Below are positions 42,646 through 50,605 of a DNA stretch of 64,000 nt, piece by piece. Numbering within the stretch: the stretch's first letter is position 1; each line of letters begins with the position of its first letter. The position numbers were made by a program, and so were the translations under genes. The notes under the pieces are model-generated. The model made no database searches. It was given only the letters and a program-made list of their open reading frames with translations, and was not told the origin of the DNA. Location: assembly GCA_046091905.1 (NCBI GenBank), contig JBJTCN010000025.1:1-64000 (forward strand), read 5' to 3'. Origin of the DNA: ZLKRG08 sp046091905 (GTDB lineage: Bacteria; Actinomycetota; Actinomycetes; Nanopelagicales; Nanopelagicaceae).

Positions 42646-43513
42646 CGGTTCGCCCCAATATCACTAATGCGCTACCAGCCATAATTACTAGAATTCCAAA
42701 CCAAATACCAATATGAGGCTGCTGGCCTAACCACCAGATAGCTAAAAGCGCGCTAATTGGCACTTCGAAGAAGACCACCATTGACACTATTGCCGGTGAA
42801 ACGCTTTTTAGCACACTGTTAAACATTGAATGTCCAAGTAGCTGTGCGCCCACAATTAAGCCAACCACAATCCACCATTCACGAGCGGTAAACTTAAAGA
42901 AATTCCCTTGTAATAAAGCAAATGGTAAGGCTGCTAGCGCGCAGAAGAAATAGCAAATTGTCGTATACGTAGTGGCAGGAATGCTGCGCTGCGCTTTGGC
43001 ACCAAGATTTACATAAGTAGCTGCTAAAGCTGCACAAACTATGGCAGCAAGATCACCTTGAAAGGCGCGCCAAGAAAAATGTAAATCTACGCCAGAGATA
43101 AAGAGCACACCTATAAAGCCAACAAACATGCCAAGCCATGAAGTTTTTGAAACATGTACCCCAGTGAATACTGCAAAAATGGTGGCAAAGACTGGTTGTA
43201 GTGCAGCTAGCGCAGTACCAGATGCAACTGAGGTATATCGCATCGCTAAAAAGAATCCCGCAAAGTGAGCTGCCAGTACTATCCCTGCAACTGCAGACCA
43301 CTTAAAACCTTCGCGATCACGCAATTGCAATTTTTTAAAATTAATTGCATAAGTTGCAACAGCACCGCCCAGATTTCTCCAGAAAATTAGAGTCAAAACC
43401 GGCATCGTGCTAAGCGCAATTAATGGTCCCGAAGTTCCAATTCCCAGTACTCCAATGCTTAAACGAATAGAGTCAGCTTTATTAGGAAAAGCTAAATGTT
43501 TTTTCTGAGTCAT
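42635..43513 (-). CDS. EamA-family (DMT) transporter
   Basis: 292 residues with about ten transmembrane helices arranged as two EamA repeats (first about 15-140, second about 155-290). Features include FWRNLGGAVATYA in the first repeat and SMVVFFEVPISALLAIWWLGQ in the second, the usual 'proline/glutamate' signature of drug/metabolite exporters. Substrate unknown. Its start overlaps the Nramp-type gene by 4 bp, so it is read from the operon that begins with the MgtE-like sensor. Confidence 0.85.
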   Translation of the reverse strand: MTQKKHLAFPNKADSIRLSIGVLGIGTSGPLIALSTMPVLTLIFWRNLGGAVATYAINFKKLQLRDREGFKWSAVAGIVLAAHFAGFFLAMRYTSVASGTALAALQPVFATIFAVFTGVHVSKTSWLGMFVGFIGVLFISGVDLHFSWRAFQGDLAAIVCAALAATYVNLGAKAQRSIPATTYTTICYFFCALAALPFALLQGNFFKFTAREWWIVVGLIVGAQLLGHSMFNSVLKSVSPAIVSMVVFFEVPISALLAIWWLGQQPHIGIWFGILVIMAGSALVILGRTDEN

Positions 43514-44754
43514 CTAGAAAGCGTTAACCAAAGAAGAGTTGCAACACAGATAAAGATAATTGCAATTATGAGTGCATAAACAGTCAACATTTTTGAGCTT
43601 GCTTTAAATTCACCCATTAAGCGAACATCTTTAGCTATGCCAAACATGTAAAGCAATAGCGGCAATAAGAGCACCGCATTTAAGATCTGAGTTAAGACCA
43701 GAATTTTGATTAATGGAGCACCAGGAATCAAAACTAAGGTCGCCGCCACAATTGTGATTGCTCCAAAGGTGGCATAGAAAAGCGGCGCTTCATTTGCCTT
43801 GTCATCCAGCGCTGCAGGACGACCAGTTAAATCAGTAACTGCGTATGCAGTTGAGAGCGGCAGAATTGATGCCGCTAATAACGCAGCGCCGATCAAACCA
43901 ACTGCGAACAGTTCTTTGGCCATGGTGCCCGCTAACGGTTTTAGCGCTTCCGCAGCTTGCGCGGCATCATTGATATTGGTTTTGCCGCTGATATTTAAAG
44001 TTGCTGCGCAAGTTATAACTACAAAGAAACCGATGATGCCGGTCAGAAGTGAACCAGTCCATACATCAACCCGAAGTAATTTGAGATCCTCTTTTGTTAA
44101 ACGTTTATCAACTGCGTAACTTTGGATAAAAGCTAAGCCCCAAGGTGCCAACGTGGTACCTAAAGTAGCAGTTGCAATAAATAGCGCTTCTTGATTTAAG
44201 GGCATACTTGGAATTAGCAAACCTTGTGCTGCAGCTGACCAATCTGGTTTGGCCATAAATCCCGCAATTATGTAGGCAATAAATACCGATGCCAGTAATA
44301 AGAATACTTTTTCTACTCGCGCAAAGCTGCCGCGCAGAACTAAGAAAGAGACAACAAATCCGGCAAGCGGCACTGTGATGTATTTAGAAATCCCAAACAG
44401 ATTTCCCGCCGCTGCGATTCCGGCAAATTCTGCAGTCATAGTTCCAATATTTGCAATTACCAAAGCTAGGGCGCTCAGCATCCCAGATCGAGCACCATAT
44501 TTTTGGCGCACCAGACCGATTAGACCTTGGCGAGTTACCACGCCGATTCGTGCACCTAAATCTTGAAATAAAATCAGCGCGATTGTTGAAATTCCTAATG
44601 TCCAAAGTAATTGATAACCAAATTGCGCACCTAATTGCGAGTAAGTAGTGATGCCAGCTGGATCATCATCTGAAAGTCCCGCAATAATTCCTGGACCCAT
44701 AACAGCAAGAAATGCGCCTAAGCGCAATTTTCTAGAATCTAATTTGCTAATCAT
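43510..44754 (-). CDS. Nramp-related divalent metal transporter (NRMT-like, Mg2+ candidate)
   Basis: 414 residues with about eleven transmembrane helices of the Nramp/LeuT fold. The TM1 motif is DDDPAGITTY (28-37) instead of DPGN, and TM6 reads GTTLAPW, where canonical Nramp has MPH, so the metal-selective Met is replaced by Ala. These changes resemble Nramp-related magnesium transporters, which lost transition-metal selectivity. The neighbour at 44751 is a PRC/MgtE-N/CBS protein without channel domain and overlaps it by 4 bp (ATGA), which strengthens a Mg2+ role. Mn2+ or other divalent metals remain possible. Confidence 0.82.
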   Translation of the reverse strand: MISKLDSRKLRLGAFLAVMGPGIIAGLSDDDPAGITTYSQLGAQFGYQLLWTLGISTIALILFQDLGARIGVVTRQGLIGLVRQKYGARSGMLSALALVIANIGTMTAEFAGIAAAGNLFGISKYITVPLAGFVVSFLVLRGSFARVEKVFLLLASVFIAYIIAGFMAKPDWSAAAQGLLIPSMPLNQEALFIATATLGTTLAPWGLAFIQSYAVDKRLTKEDLKLLRVDVWTGSLLTGIIGFFVVITCAATLNISGKTNINDAAQAAEALKPLAGTMAKELFAVGLIGAALLAASILPLSTAYAVTDLTGRPAALDDKANEAPLFYATFGAITIVAATLVLIPGAPLIKILVLTQILNAVLLLPLLLYMFGIAKDVRLMGEFKASSKMLTVYALIIAIIFICVATLLWLTLSR

Positions 44755-46052
44755 GAAAGCGCACCTGTGCCTTGCGCTAAACCTGAAGATTCCGCGGGAA
44801 CCATGGCATCGATAATGTCGTCAGCCAAAATTCTTCCTACCGGTTTACCTTTGTCATCAACCACGATTACCGAAGAGCCACGGTTATTTGAAAATTCTTC
44901 AATTACATCATCTAATAAGGTTTCAATTCCGACTGCAGTTGGAAATGGCGCTTTAACGAGCGTGGTTAACTTATCGGACGGTTTCGCCGCTATTAATTCA
45001 ATTATTTGAATGTGATCAAGCAATTTACCCTTGGAATCGACCACTGTAACGCCATCGGAGATATCGCGTTCTCGGTGTTCGACTAATAATTGGAGTGCAT
45101 CTGCCACGGTATCGCTCTCTTTAACGATCAATAAGTGGGTCGTCATAATTCCACCCGCATGTGTTTCATCAAATTCAACTAAGCGACGAAGTTGTTTTGC
45201 CATCGCAGGTGCCATCTGCGCCAAAATACTTTCTGAGTGCTCGTCATCTAAATCACGTAGTACTTCAGCCGATTCATCAGGTTCCATATGTGAAAGCAAT
45301 TCTGCGGCACGTTCATCAGAGATACCGCGCAACAAACCTTGTAGTTCGTCATCTTCCATCTCTTCAAGTGCATCCGCTGCTAAATCTGGATCCAGCAATT
45401 CAATTAACGCGCTCTGTTCGCGACCTTCTAGGTCTTCAATGATGTCTGCAATATCGGCTGGACGTAATTTGCTAAGAGCTTCTCTAGTTGCGGTTGTGCG
45501 TACTACTCCACCGTCATCGGCCAACGAGGCCACACTCGCCCAATCAATTACTTGATCTACGCCTGGTTTACGACCAAAAGTTCCTGGGAAAATTCGACGC
45601 ACAAAAGAACGGAAGGATACGTCTACGCCTACTAAACGAATCTCTTTATCTAGAGGCGCAAGGTAGAGATCTGAAGTACGAACTACTCGCAAACCATTAA
45701 CGTCAACAATTTGATGATCAAGTACGTCACCATCAAGAAGTTGTTCTCCGGTGCGACGTTGATATTCACTTAAATTTACTTTGGCAGATGAGAGTGTGAC
45801 TTCATCATTGGTAAGTTTGGCAATGCGAGCGCCATCTATATATGCGCGACGTCCGGCGACTTTTACAATTAGCCCAGATACTGGTGGATAGGTCTCGCCG
45901 CCATGGCGAACCACAAAATCAACTAATCTTCCTAAATCTTTTCCATCTTGATCTTTAACTGGGCGTCCAATAATTCCGGCGACTGAAACCAGTGAACCTT
46001 GTATGCCTTTGCGAGTAAGGACCGCTTTTGAAGTCGTAGCAGCCTTTGTCAT
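44751..46052 (-). CDS. PRC-barrel / MgtE N-domain / CBS protein lacking the channel
   Basis: 433 residues, soluble. An N-terminal PRC-barrel (about 18-80), a second PRC-like segment (about 105-165), an MgtE N-terminal superhelical domain (about 170-290: LRPADIADIIEDLEG, MEPDESAEVLRDLDDE) and two CBS motifs (about 298-425: MTTHLLIVKESDTVADAL, VIVVDDKGKPVGRILADDIIDAM). In MgtE this part senses Mg2+ and gates the channel; here no transmembrane domain follows. Directly upstream of and overlapping the Nramp-type gene, it is probably its regulator. Leaderless: TAGAAT (46060-46065) is 7 nt before the ATG. Confidence 0.85.
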   Translation of the reverse strand: MTKAATTSKAVLTRKGIQGSLVSVAGIIGRPVKDQDGKDLGRLVDFVVRHGGETYPPVSGLIVKVAGRRAYIDGARIAKLTNDEVTLSSAKVNLSEYQRRTGEQLLDGDVLDHQIVDVNGLRVVRTSDLYLAPLDKEIRLVGVDVSFRSFVRRIFPGTFGRKPGVDQVIDWASVASLADDGGVVRTTATREALSKLRPADIADIIEDLEGREQSALIELLDPDLAADALEEMEDDELQGLLRGISDERAAELLSHMEPDESAEVLRDLDDEHSESILAQMAPAMAKQLRRLVEFDETHAGGIMTTHLLIVKESDTVADALQLLVEHRERDISDGVTVVDSKGKLLDHIQIIELIAAKPSDKLTTLVKAPFPTAVGIETLLDDVIEEFSNNRGSSVIVVDDKGKPVGRILADDIIDAMVPAESSGLAQGTGALS

Positions 46053-46059
46053 ACTGCGA

Positions 46060-46065
46060 ATTCTA
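46060..46065 (-). promoter_or_regulatory. -10 box of leaderless MgtE-like gene
   Basis: TAGAAT on the minus strand, 7 nt upstream of the ATG at 46052, in the 29-bp gap after mrp. It separates the transport operon from the tatB-mrp unit. Confidence 0.5.
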
Positions 46066-46081
46066 ATTGAGGCTTAGCTAA

Positions 46082-47194
46082 TCAAACGTTTAATTTAAGT
46101 GGAACACCTATGAGTGAGCGCTTGCGTTCTGTTAATTTAGCGGCAATTTCTGTAATTGCCTTTGCAGATGGATCATTTGGTGATTCCAAAACCACTGGAT
46201 TACCACCATCGCCACCACTTCGCAGATTCTGACTAAATGGAACCTGCCCTAAAACTGGTACCTCAGCCCCAACTAATTGGCTCAAGCGCTCTGCAGTTGC
46301 TTCTGCGCCACCACTACCGAAAAGTTCAATTTTCTCCCCACACTTTGGACATGGGAATGCAGACATATTTTCAATTACTCCAATAATCTGCTGTTTTAAT
46401 TGATGTGCAATTCTTCCAGAACGCTCTGCAACTTCTGCTGCCGCTACCTGTGGAGTAGTCACCACAATTAATTCAGAAGCTGGAATTAATTGTCCAAGTG
46501 AAATCGCCAAATCTCCGGTACCTGGTGGCAAATCCAAGAATAGAAAATCTAAATCTCCCCAATAAGCATCCGTGAGTAATTGTGAGAGTACTTTATGCAA
46601 AATTGGCCCTCGATAAGCTACCGCTTCTGCACGATCAGGTTTGAACATCTCCATCGATACACATTTAATGCCATGGTTTTCTAGCGGAATAAACATGTCA
46701 TCAATTGCAGTTGGTCGCTGGCCAATCAAACCTAAAAGTCTTGGAATTGAATGTCCATAAACGTCAGCATCTAAAATGCCAACTCGCATTCCTTGCTTTG
46801 CTACTGCAATCGCCAAATTAGTGGTTAAAGATGATTTGCCAACTCCACCTTTGCCTGATGAGACACCAATAACTCGAGTTAAAGAATCAGGTCGGGCAAA
46901 TGGAATCTCTTTCGCTTTTCCACCACGAACAATGTCGCGCACTTTTTCACGTTGCACTTCGGTCATTACGCCATATTCCAAAGCGATTTCTTTGACTCCA
47001 GCGACCTCACCGAGCGCTTTTTTAATATCGTTAGTTAGCGTCTCTTTCATTGGACAGCCAGCAATGGTTAGCAGCACTTTAATTTCCGCGCGACCGTTAT
47101 TTAATTCAGCTCGTTCGACCATTCCCAATTCAGTGATTGAACGACGTAATTCCGGATCAATTACTCTGCTAAGCGCATCTAATAATTGGCTCAT
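46082..47194 (-). CDS. mrp: Mrp/ApbC-type iron-sulfur carrier ATPase
   Basis: 370 residues. N-terminal MIP18/DUF59 domain (about 1-85) and a ParA-type ATPase with P-loop SSGKGGVGKSSLT, Walker A' DADVYGHSIP and LFLDLPPGTGD. The Cys pair in FPCPKCGEKIELFG binds a bridging Fe-S cluster. Delivers Fe-S clusters to target proteins. The start overlaps the tatB stop by 4 bp. The tatB-mrp association also occurs near sigE in Mycobacterium (Rv1224-Rv1229c). Confidence 0.93.
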   Translation of the reverse strand: MSQLLDALSRVIDPELRRSITELGMVERAELNNGRAEIKVLLTIAGCPMKETLTNDIKKALGEVAGVKEIALEYGVMTEVQREKVRDIVRGGKAKEIPFARPDSLTRVIGVSSGKGGVGKSSLTTNLAIAVAKQGMRVGILDADVYGHSIPRLLGLIGQRPTAIDDMFIPLENHGIKCVSMEMFKPDRAEAVAYRGPILHKVLSQLLTDAYWGDLDFLFLDLPPGTGDLAISLGQLIPASELIVVTTPQVAAAEVAERSGRIAHQLKQQIIGVIENMSAFPCPKCGEKIELFGSGGAEATAERLSQLVGAEVPVLGQVPFSQNLRSGGDGGNPVVLESPNDPSAKAITEIAAKLTERKRSLIGVPLKLNV

Positions 47195-47496
47195 AGCATT
47201 TCCGGATCGATTTTGGCATTACCAAGAGTTCGCTTAGTTTTAACATCATCTTTCAGCGCATCATTTAATTGCTTTTTGATAAAAGTTTTTGGATGTAGAT
47301 CCTCTGGTTTTAGATCCTCATAACCTGGGCCTAATGAATCTTTAATCTGATCCGTCGCAGTGACTGCATATTTGCGCAATTTTTTAACTAATTTGGCGGC
47401 ATCTGCAGCTAAATTCGGCAAACGATCTGGACCTACTAAGAAGAGCGCCAAAATAGCTAGACCGATTAGCTCTCCAAATCCGATATCTCCAAACAT
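47191..47496 (-). CDS. tatB: Sec-independent protein translocase subunit TatB
   Basis: 101 residues. The N-terminal membrane helix with the TatA/B hinge (MFGDIGFGELIGLAILALFL, then GPDRLP) and an amphipathic helix (LAADAAKLVKKLRKYA) identify the family. The length beyond 90 and the D-L-rich tail (GYEDLKPEDLHP) suggest TatB rather than TatA. It recruits folded twin-arginine substrates; tatA and tatC are not in the window. TACGCT (47503-47508) lies 6 nt before the ATG, overlapping the end of the upstream methyltransferase gene region, so tatB-mrp can be transcribed separately. Confidence 0.88.
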   Translation of the reverse strand: MFGDIGFGELIGLAILALFLVGPDRLPNLAADAAKLVKKLRKYAVTATDQIKDSLGPGYEDLKPEDLHPKTFIKKQLNDALKDDVKTKRTLGNAKIDPEML

Positions 47497-47509
47497 GTGG
47501 ATAGCGTAT

Positions 47510-48136
47510 TTAGAGTTTGGTCGCTAGTAAAACTGCGTCGCCAATTGGGTTAAGTGAAATAGCCCAAATCTCGCTCTGGCTCTTTAAAAATTTACCAGCT
47601 TCTCTTAGCGCTACGGTCTTCGGGTCACGTTGCGCTGGATCTGGCACTTTCCCGCCACCATAAAAATGATCAATTGCCAAGATGCCGCCGGTTCGAAGTA
47701 TTCGGTGCGCCTCATCAACTACATCCAAAATATCTTCGGGGTTGCCGCGAAATACCACTAAGTCATAAGCACGATCTGCCAGTTTGCGCATCACATCTAA
47801 ATATTCGCTAGTAATTAAGCGGTAACGATTCGCCGGAATATCTGCTTCTGTTAATACTTGTTTGGCAATTTGAATATGTTGAACTTCAGGATCAATTGTT
47901 GTTATTACCCCAGAACTCATTATTCCTTTAAGTAACCAAAGAGTTCCAACTCCTGAACCAGTGCCAATTTCAACTACCGATTGCGCTGAAATCAAAGAGG
48001 CAACGTAACGAAGATAGGCACCAGATCCGGGAGTAGCATCTAAAACTCCTAGTTCGATACCTTTTTCACGAGCTAAATTCTGGTGTGGATCTTCTGGCAG
48101 GTAACTATCTGCAAATTGCGCTACATCAAATTTCAC
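47510..48136 (-). CDS. SAM-dependent O-methyltransferase (Rv1220c-like)
   Basis: 208 residues, class I methyltransferase fold of the caffeoyl-CoA O-methyltransferase type (COMT/O-methyltransferase family 3). SAM motif I is VVEIGTGSGVGTLWLL, with ITTIDPEVQHIQIA (motif II), YDLVVFRG and GGILAIDHFYGGG. The substrate is unknown. In Mycobacterium the homologue adjoins sigE/tatB, as here tatB. The start overlaps the pepA stop by 4 bp. Confidence 0.85.
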   Translation of the reverse strand: MKFDVAQFADSYLPEDPHQNLAREKGIELGVLDATPGSGAYLRYVASLISAQSVVEIGTGSGVGTLWLLKGIMSSGVITTIDPEVQHIQIAKQVLTEADIPANRYRLITSEYLDVMRKLADRAYDLVVFRGNPEDILDVVDEAHRILRTGGILAIDHFYGGGKVPDPAQRDPKTVALREAGKFLKSQSEIWAISLNPIGDAVLLATKL

Positions 48137-49569
48137 TTAAAGGTACCGATCCAATCCAGCAGTAATCGGACACCAAAACCCGTGCCACCTTTCGGATTTT
48201 CACCGGCATCAGCATCCGCGCGACCTACTCCGGCAATATCTAAATGGGCCCAATTAACTCCATCAACAAACTGCTCTAGAAATAAGGCTGCAGTTACAGA
48301 GCCAGCGCTAAATGATGCAGCTGCAGCATGGTGATTGAGATCTGCGATGTTTGACTTTAATGAGATCACATAATCATCTATCAATGGCATATGCCAAACG
48401 CGATCCCCTGAATTTTCACCCGCTTCGCGTAGCTCTTTTACCCATTTATGATTTCGTGAATACAAAGCCGCATATTGTCTGCCAAGTCCCAGGGTGGCGG
48501 CACTAGTTAAAGTTGCAATATCCACCAGATAATCGGGATTTAAATGCTTAACTGCGTAGGCCAAACCATCTGCTAAAACTAATCGACCTTCGGCATCAGT
48601 ATCCAACACTTCAACGGTTTTTCCACCGTAATGTGTAATGACATCTCCAGGGCGTTGCGCAGTACCAGATATGGCATTTTCCGCGCACATTAAAAGCGCG
48701 GTGACCTTTACATTTGCATTCAAGTCTTTAAGTGCGCTTACAACTGCAAGACAGGCGGCCACACCAGCCATGTCACTCTTCATCGGCGTCATGATGTCGT
48801 ATGGACGTTTTAGTGAAATTCCACCAGTGTCATAAGTAATGCCTTTACCAACTAAAACCACATGCTTGGCACCTGCTTTGCGCGGGGTGTAACTCATCTT
48901 TATAAACCGTGGCCCAGGTTTTGGCGAAGAACCGCCAACTGCACGCAGGCCACCGAACTCTTTCAAAGCAGCACCGGATTTAACTTCCACATTGGCGCCA
49001 TTGGCATATTTCTTCGCTTGTTTAGCGATCCATTCTGGATTCTTGATATTGGATGGAGTATGAATCAAGATTCGTGCGCGATTTACCGCATCGGAAATAA
49101 TCTGCGCACTCTTTACAGTTGCCTCATCAACATTGGTAACTTCAAGAGAGGCAGTTAAAACTTTAGCGCCACTCTTTAGGTTCCAGGTGAAATTTCCTAA
49201 ATTTGCAGAGATTAAGAAGTTCTTAGCGAGCGCATTTTTTAAAGAGAGCTCAACATGAGCTAAATCATCTTTACCTCTTAATTTTCTACCTACCGCCGCG
49301 GCACCAAGTCGAAGCTCGGTATTTGTCTGCTTTCCTAAAGAGACAAAACTAAGTCGTTCGCACTTATAACCGTCGGCGCTAACTGGAATTTCAAAGATTT
49401 CGCCGGCCTTAATTGGCTTATCGCTAGTTACGAAGAATGCTAATTCATCTTCTAGATCTAATTGGAAAATCTTGGCAATCTCCGGCGCGGAAACTTTGCC
49501 ATCAATTACTGGTAGGAAAATCTGTTTAACTTTTTTAGATAGCTGGTCTGCGCGCTTAAAAGTTAACAT
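48133..49569 (-). CDS. pepA: Leucyl aminopeptidase, M17 family
   Basis: 478 residues. N-terminal macro-like domain and a C-terminal catalytic domain. Metal and catalytic motifs are GKGITYDTGGIS (Lys, Asp), MKSDMAGVA and the family signature NTDAEGRL-type sequence VLDTDAEGRLVLADGL (Asp, Glu, Arg). Removes N-terminal residues from peptides in the cytoplasm using two metals. Leaderless: TAGTTT (49577-49582) is 7 nt before the ATG. It heads the pepA - methyltransferase pair, with tatB-mrp possibly also read through. Confidence 0.93.
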   Translation of the reverse strand: MLTFKRADQLSKKVKQIFLPVIDGKVSAPEIAKIFQLDLEDELAFFVTSDKPIKAGEIFEIPVSADGYKCERLSFVSLGKQTNTELRLGAAAVGRKLRGKDDLAHVELSLKNALAKNFLISANLGNFTWNLKSGAKVLTASLEVTNVDEATVKSAQIISDAVNRARILIHTPSNIKNPEWIAKQAKKYANGANVEVKSGAALKEFGGLRAVGGSSPKPGPRFIKMSYTPRKAGAKHVVLVGKGITYDTGGISLKRPYDIMTPMKSDMAGVAACLAVVSALKDLNANVKVTALLMCAENAISGTAQRPGDVITHYGGKTVEVLDTDAEGRLVLADGLAYAVKHLNPDYLVDIATLTSAATLGLGRQYAALYSRNHKWVKELREAGENSGDRVWHMPLIDDYVISLKSNIADLNHHAAAASFSAGSVTAALFLEQFVDGVNWAHLDIAGVGRADADAGENPKGGTGFGVRLLLDWIGTFK

Positions 49570-49593
49570 GCACGTAAAACTACTACGAGTTAC

Positions 49594-49773
49594 TTACTTT
49601 TTGATTAATTGAACTGCAGCTTGTAAGCAGCTACCAAGATTGGCTGCTTCCTCAGCATTTAATTCGACGACTAGACGACCGCCGCCTTCTAGAGGGATAC
49701 GCATCACTAGGCTACGAGCCTCTTTGGTGACTTCCATCGGTCCATCACCTGTGCGCGGCTTCATTGCTGCCAT
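49594..49773 (-). CDS. DUF3117 family protein
   Basis: 59 residues, nearly the whole family consensus: MAAMKPRTGDGPMEVTKE, then R-P-L-E-G-G-G-R-L-V-V-E-L-type strand (IPLEGGGRLVVELNAEEA) and a C-terminal helix. Highly conserved in actinobacteria (Rv1211 type) with no known function. I start at ATG 49773, which has a G-rich Shine-Dalgarno (GGGGG, 7 nt); an ATG at 49824 only adds an unconserved extension. Confidence 0.9.
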   Translation of the reverse strand: MAAMKPRTGDGPMEVTKEARSLVMRIPLEGGGRLVVELNAEEAANLGSCLQAAVQLIKK

Positions 49774-49838
49774 TTTCTTACCCCCGTATTTCAAGAGCGT
49801 AATTATCTCGCATGGGTGGCGCACCTACAAATCGGCGA

Positions 49839-50024
49839 TTACAAGCCTAACTCCCTCGCTAGGGCCGCCTTCCCAGCTTTAATGATTCGCGCCACAGATT
49901 CGGTTGGTACGCCAAGAATTTTTGCAATCTCTTCTGGACTCTTGTTGCCAATGTAGTGAGCACGCAGGACTAATTGGTACTCCTCAGGGAGCGATGCGAT
50001 GACTTCAGCAATTAAACGCTCCAC
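49839..50024 (-). CDS. Free-standing sigma-factor region-4-like HTH protein
   Basis: 61 residues that correspond to sigma-70 region 4 only: LPEEYQLVLRAHY (4.1) and the HTH SPEEIAKILGVPTESVARII (4.2), closing with KAGKAALARELG. There is no region 2, and the upstream sequence is the LOG gene, so it is not the tail of a broken sigma factor in this window. GTG start, 14 bp after the LOG stop; no clear Shine-Dalgarno, so translation may be coupled. It could bind DNA, compete with sigma factors for the beta flap, or serve as anti-sigma or activator. Function unknown. Confidence 0.68.
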   Translation of the reverse strand: MERLIAEVIASLPEEYQLVLRAHYIGNKSPEEIAKILGVPTESVARIIKAGKAALARELGL

Positions 50025-50038
50025 AGTTGCTGAGTTTA

Positions 50039-50572
50039 CTAACTAGCTATGTGATTGAGCGCTTCATCAACCGAGCGCGCCCAGAAAATTAATTGCTGCA
50101 TTCCTGGTTTTACAAAATTCTCGCCCTCTAAATGATTGATTAATTCGACTAAAGGTTTATATAAATCATATGGATCCAAAATAACAATTGGTTTGTTGTG
50201 GAATTTCAAAAATCGCCCTACCCAAATTTCAAATAACTCTTCTAATGTTCCTGCACCGCCAGGCAGTACGACAAAGGCATCGGAGAGCTCTTCAATCATT
50301 CCTTTACGTTCTCGCATATCTTTAACAACATGAAGTTCATCAGAATCGTGATCTGCAAATTCAATTTTCACCAAAGACTCTGGAATGACCCCGATGGTCT
50401 TTGCACCACCCGCTCGCGCCGCACGCGCAACTGCGCCCATACATGAAACTCGGCCACCGCCTGAAACCAAATTCCAATTCCTAGCTGCGATTGCAGTACC
50501 TAAATCAGAGGCCAGGAGAATATGTTTCTCATCAATTGTCGGTGACGAGGAGCAGAAGACGCTAATGTGCAT
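50039..50572 (-). CDS. LOG-family protein (TIGR00730; nucleotide 5'-monophosphate phosphoribohydrolase)
   Basis: 177 residues, Rossmann fold with the LOG signature: VSGGGRVSCMGAVARAA, and the catalytic PGGAGTLEELFE motif (Arg in MRERKGMI before it). Family members cleave the base from (cytokinin) nucleoside monophosphates; the Mycobacterium homologue is Rv1205. I start at ATG 50572 (MHISVFCSSSP): the TAGAAT box (50579-50584) is then exactly 6 nt upstream, whereas it would touch the alternative ATG at 50578. Confidence 0.88.
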   Translation of the reverse strand: MHISVFCSSSPTIDEKHILLASDLGTAIAARNWNLVSGGGRVSCMGAVARAARAGGAKTIGVIPESLVKIEFADHDSDELHVVKDMRERKGMIEELSDAFVVLPGGAGTLEELFEIWVGRFLKFHNKPIVILDPYDLYKPLVELINHLEGENFVKPGMQQLIFWARSVDEALNHIAS

Positions 50573-50578
50573 TCGCAT

Positions 50579-50599
50579 ATTCTATTCAGAGCCTATTAT
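50579..50599. promoter_or_regulatory. Divergent leaderless -10 boxes, LOG / dapD
   Basis: TAGAAT on the minus strand (50579-50584) 6 nt before the LOG ATG, and TATTAT on the plus strand (50594-50599) 6 nt before the dapD ATG at 50606. The two start codons are 33 bp apart. Confidence 0.55.
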
Positions 50600-50605
50600 T
50601 CTGCT

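Noticed and set aside
45031..45555. Open frame of 174 codons on the plus strand, and many similar long frames elsewhere
   Set aside because: Antisense to the MgtE-like gene, low-complexity Ser-rich translation typical of a shadow frame, no promoter or ribosome-binding site.
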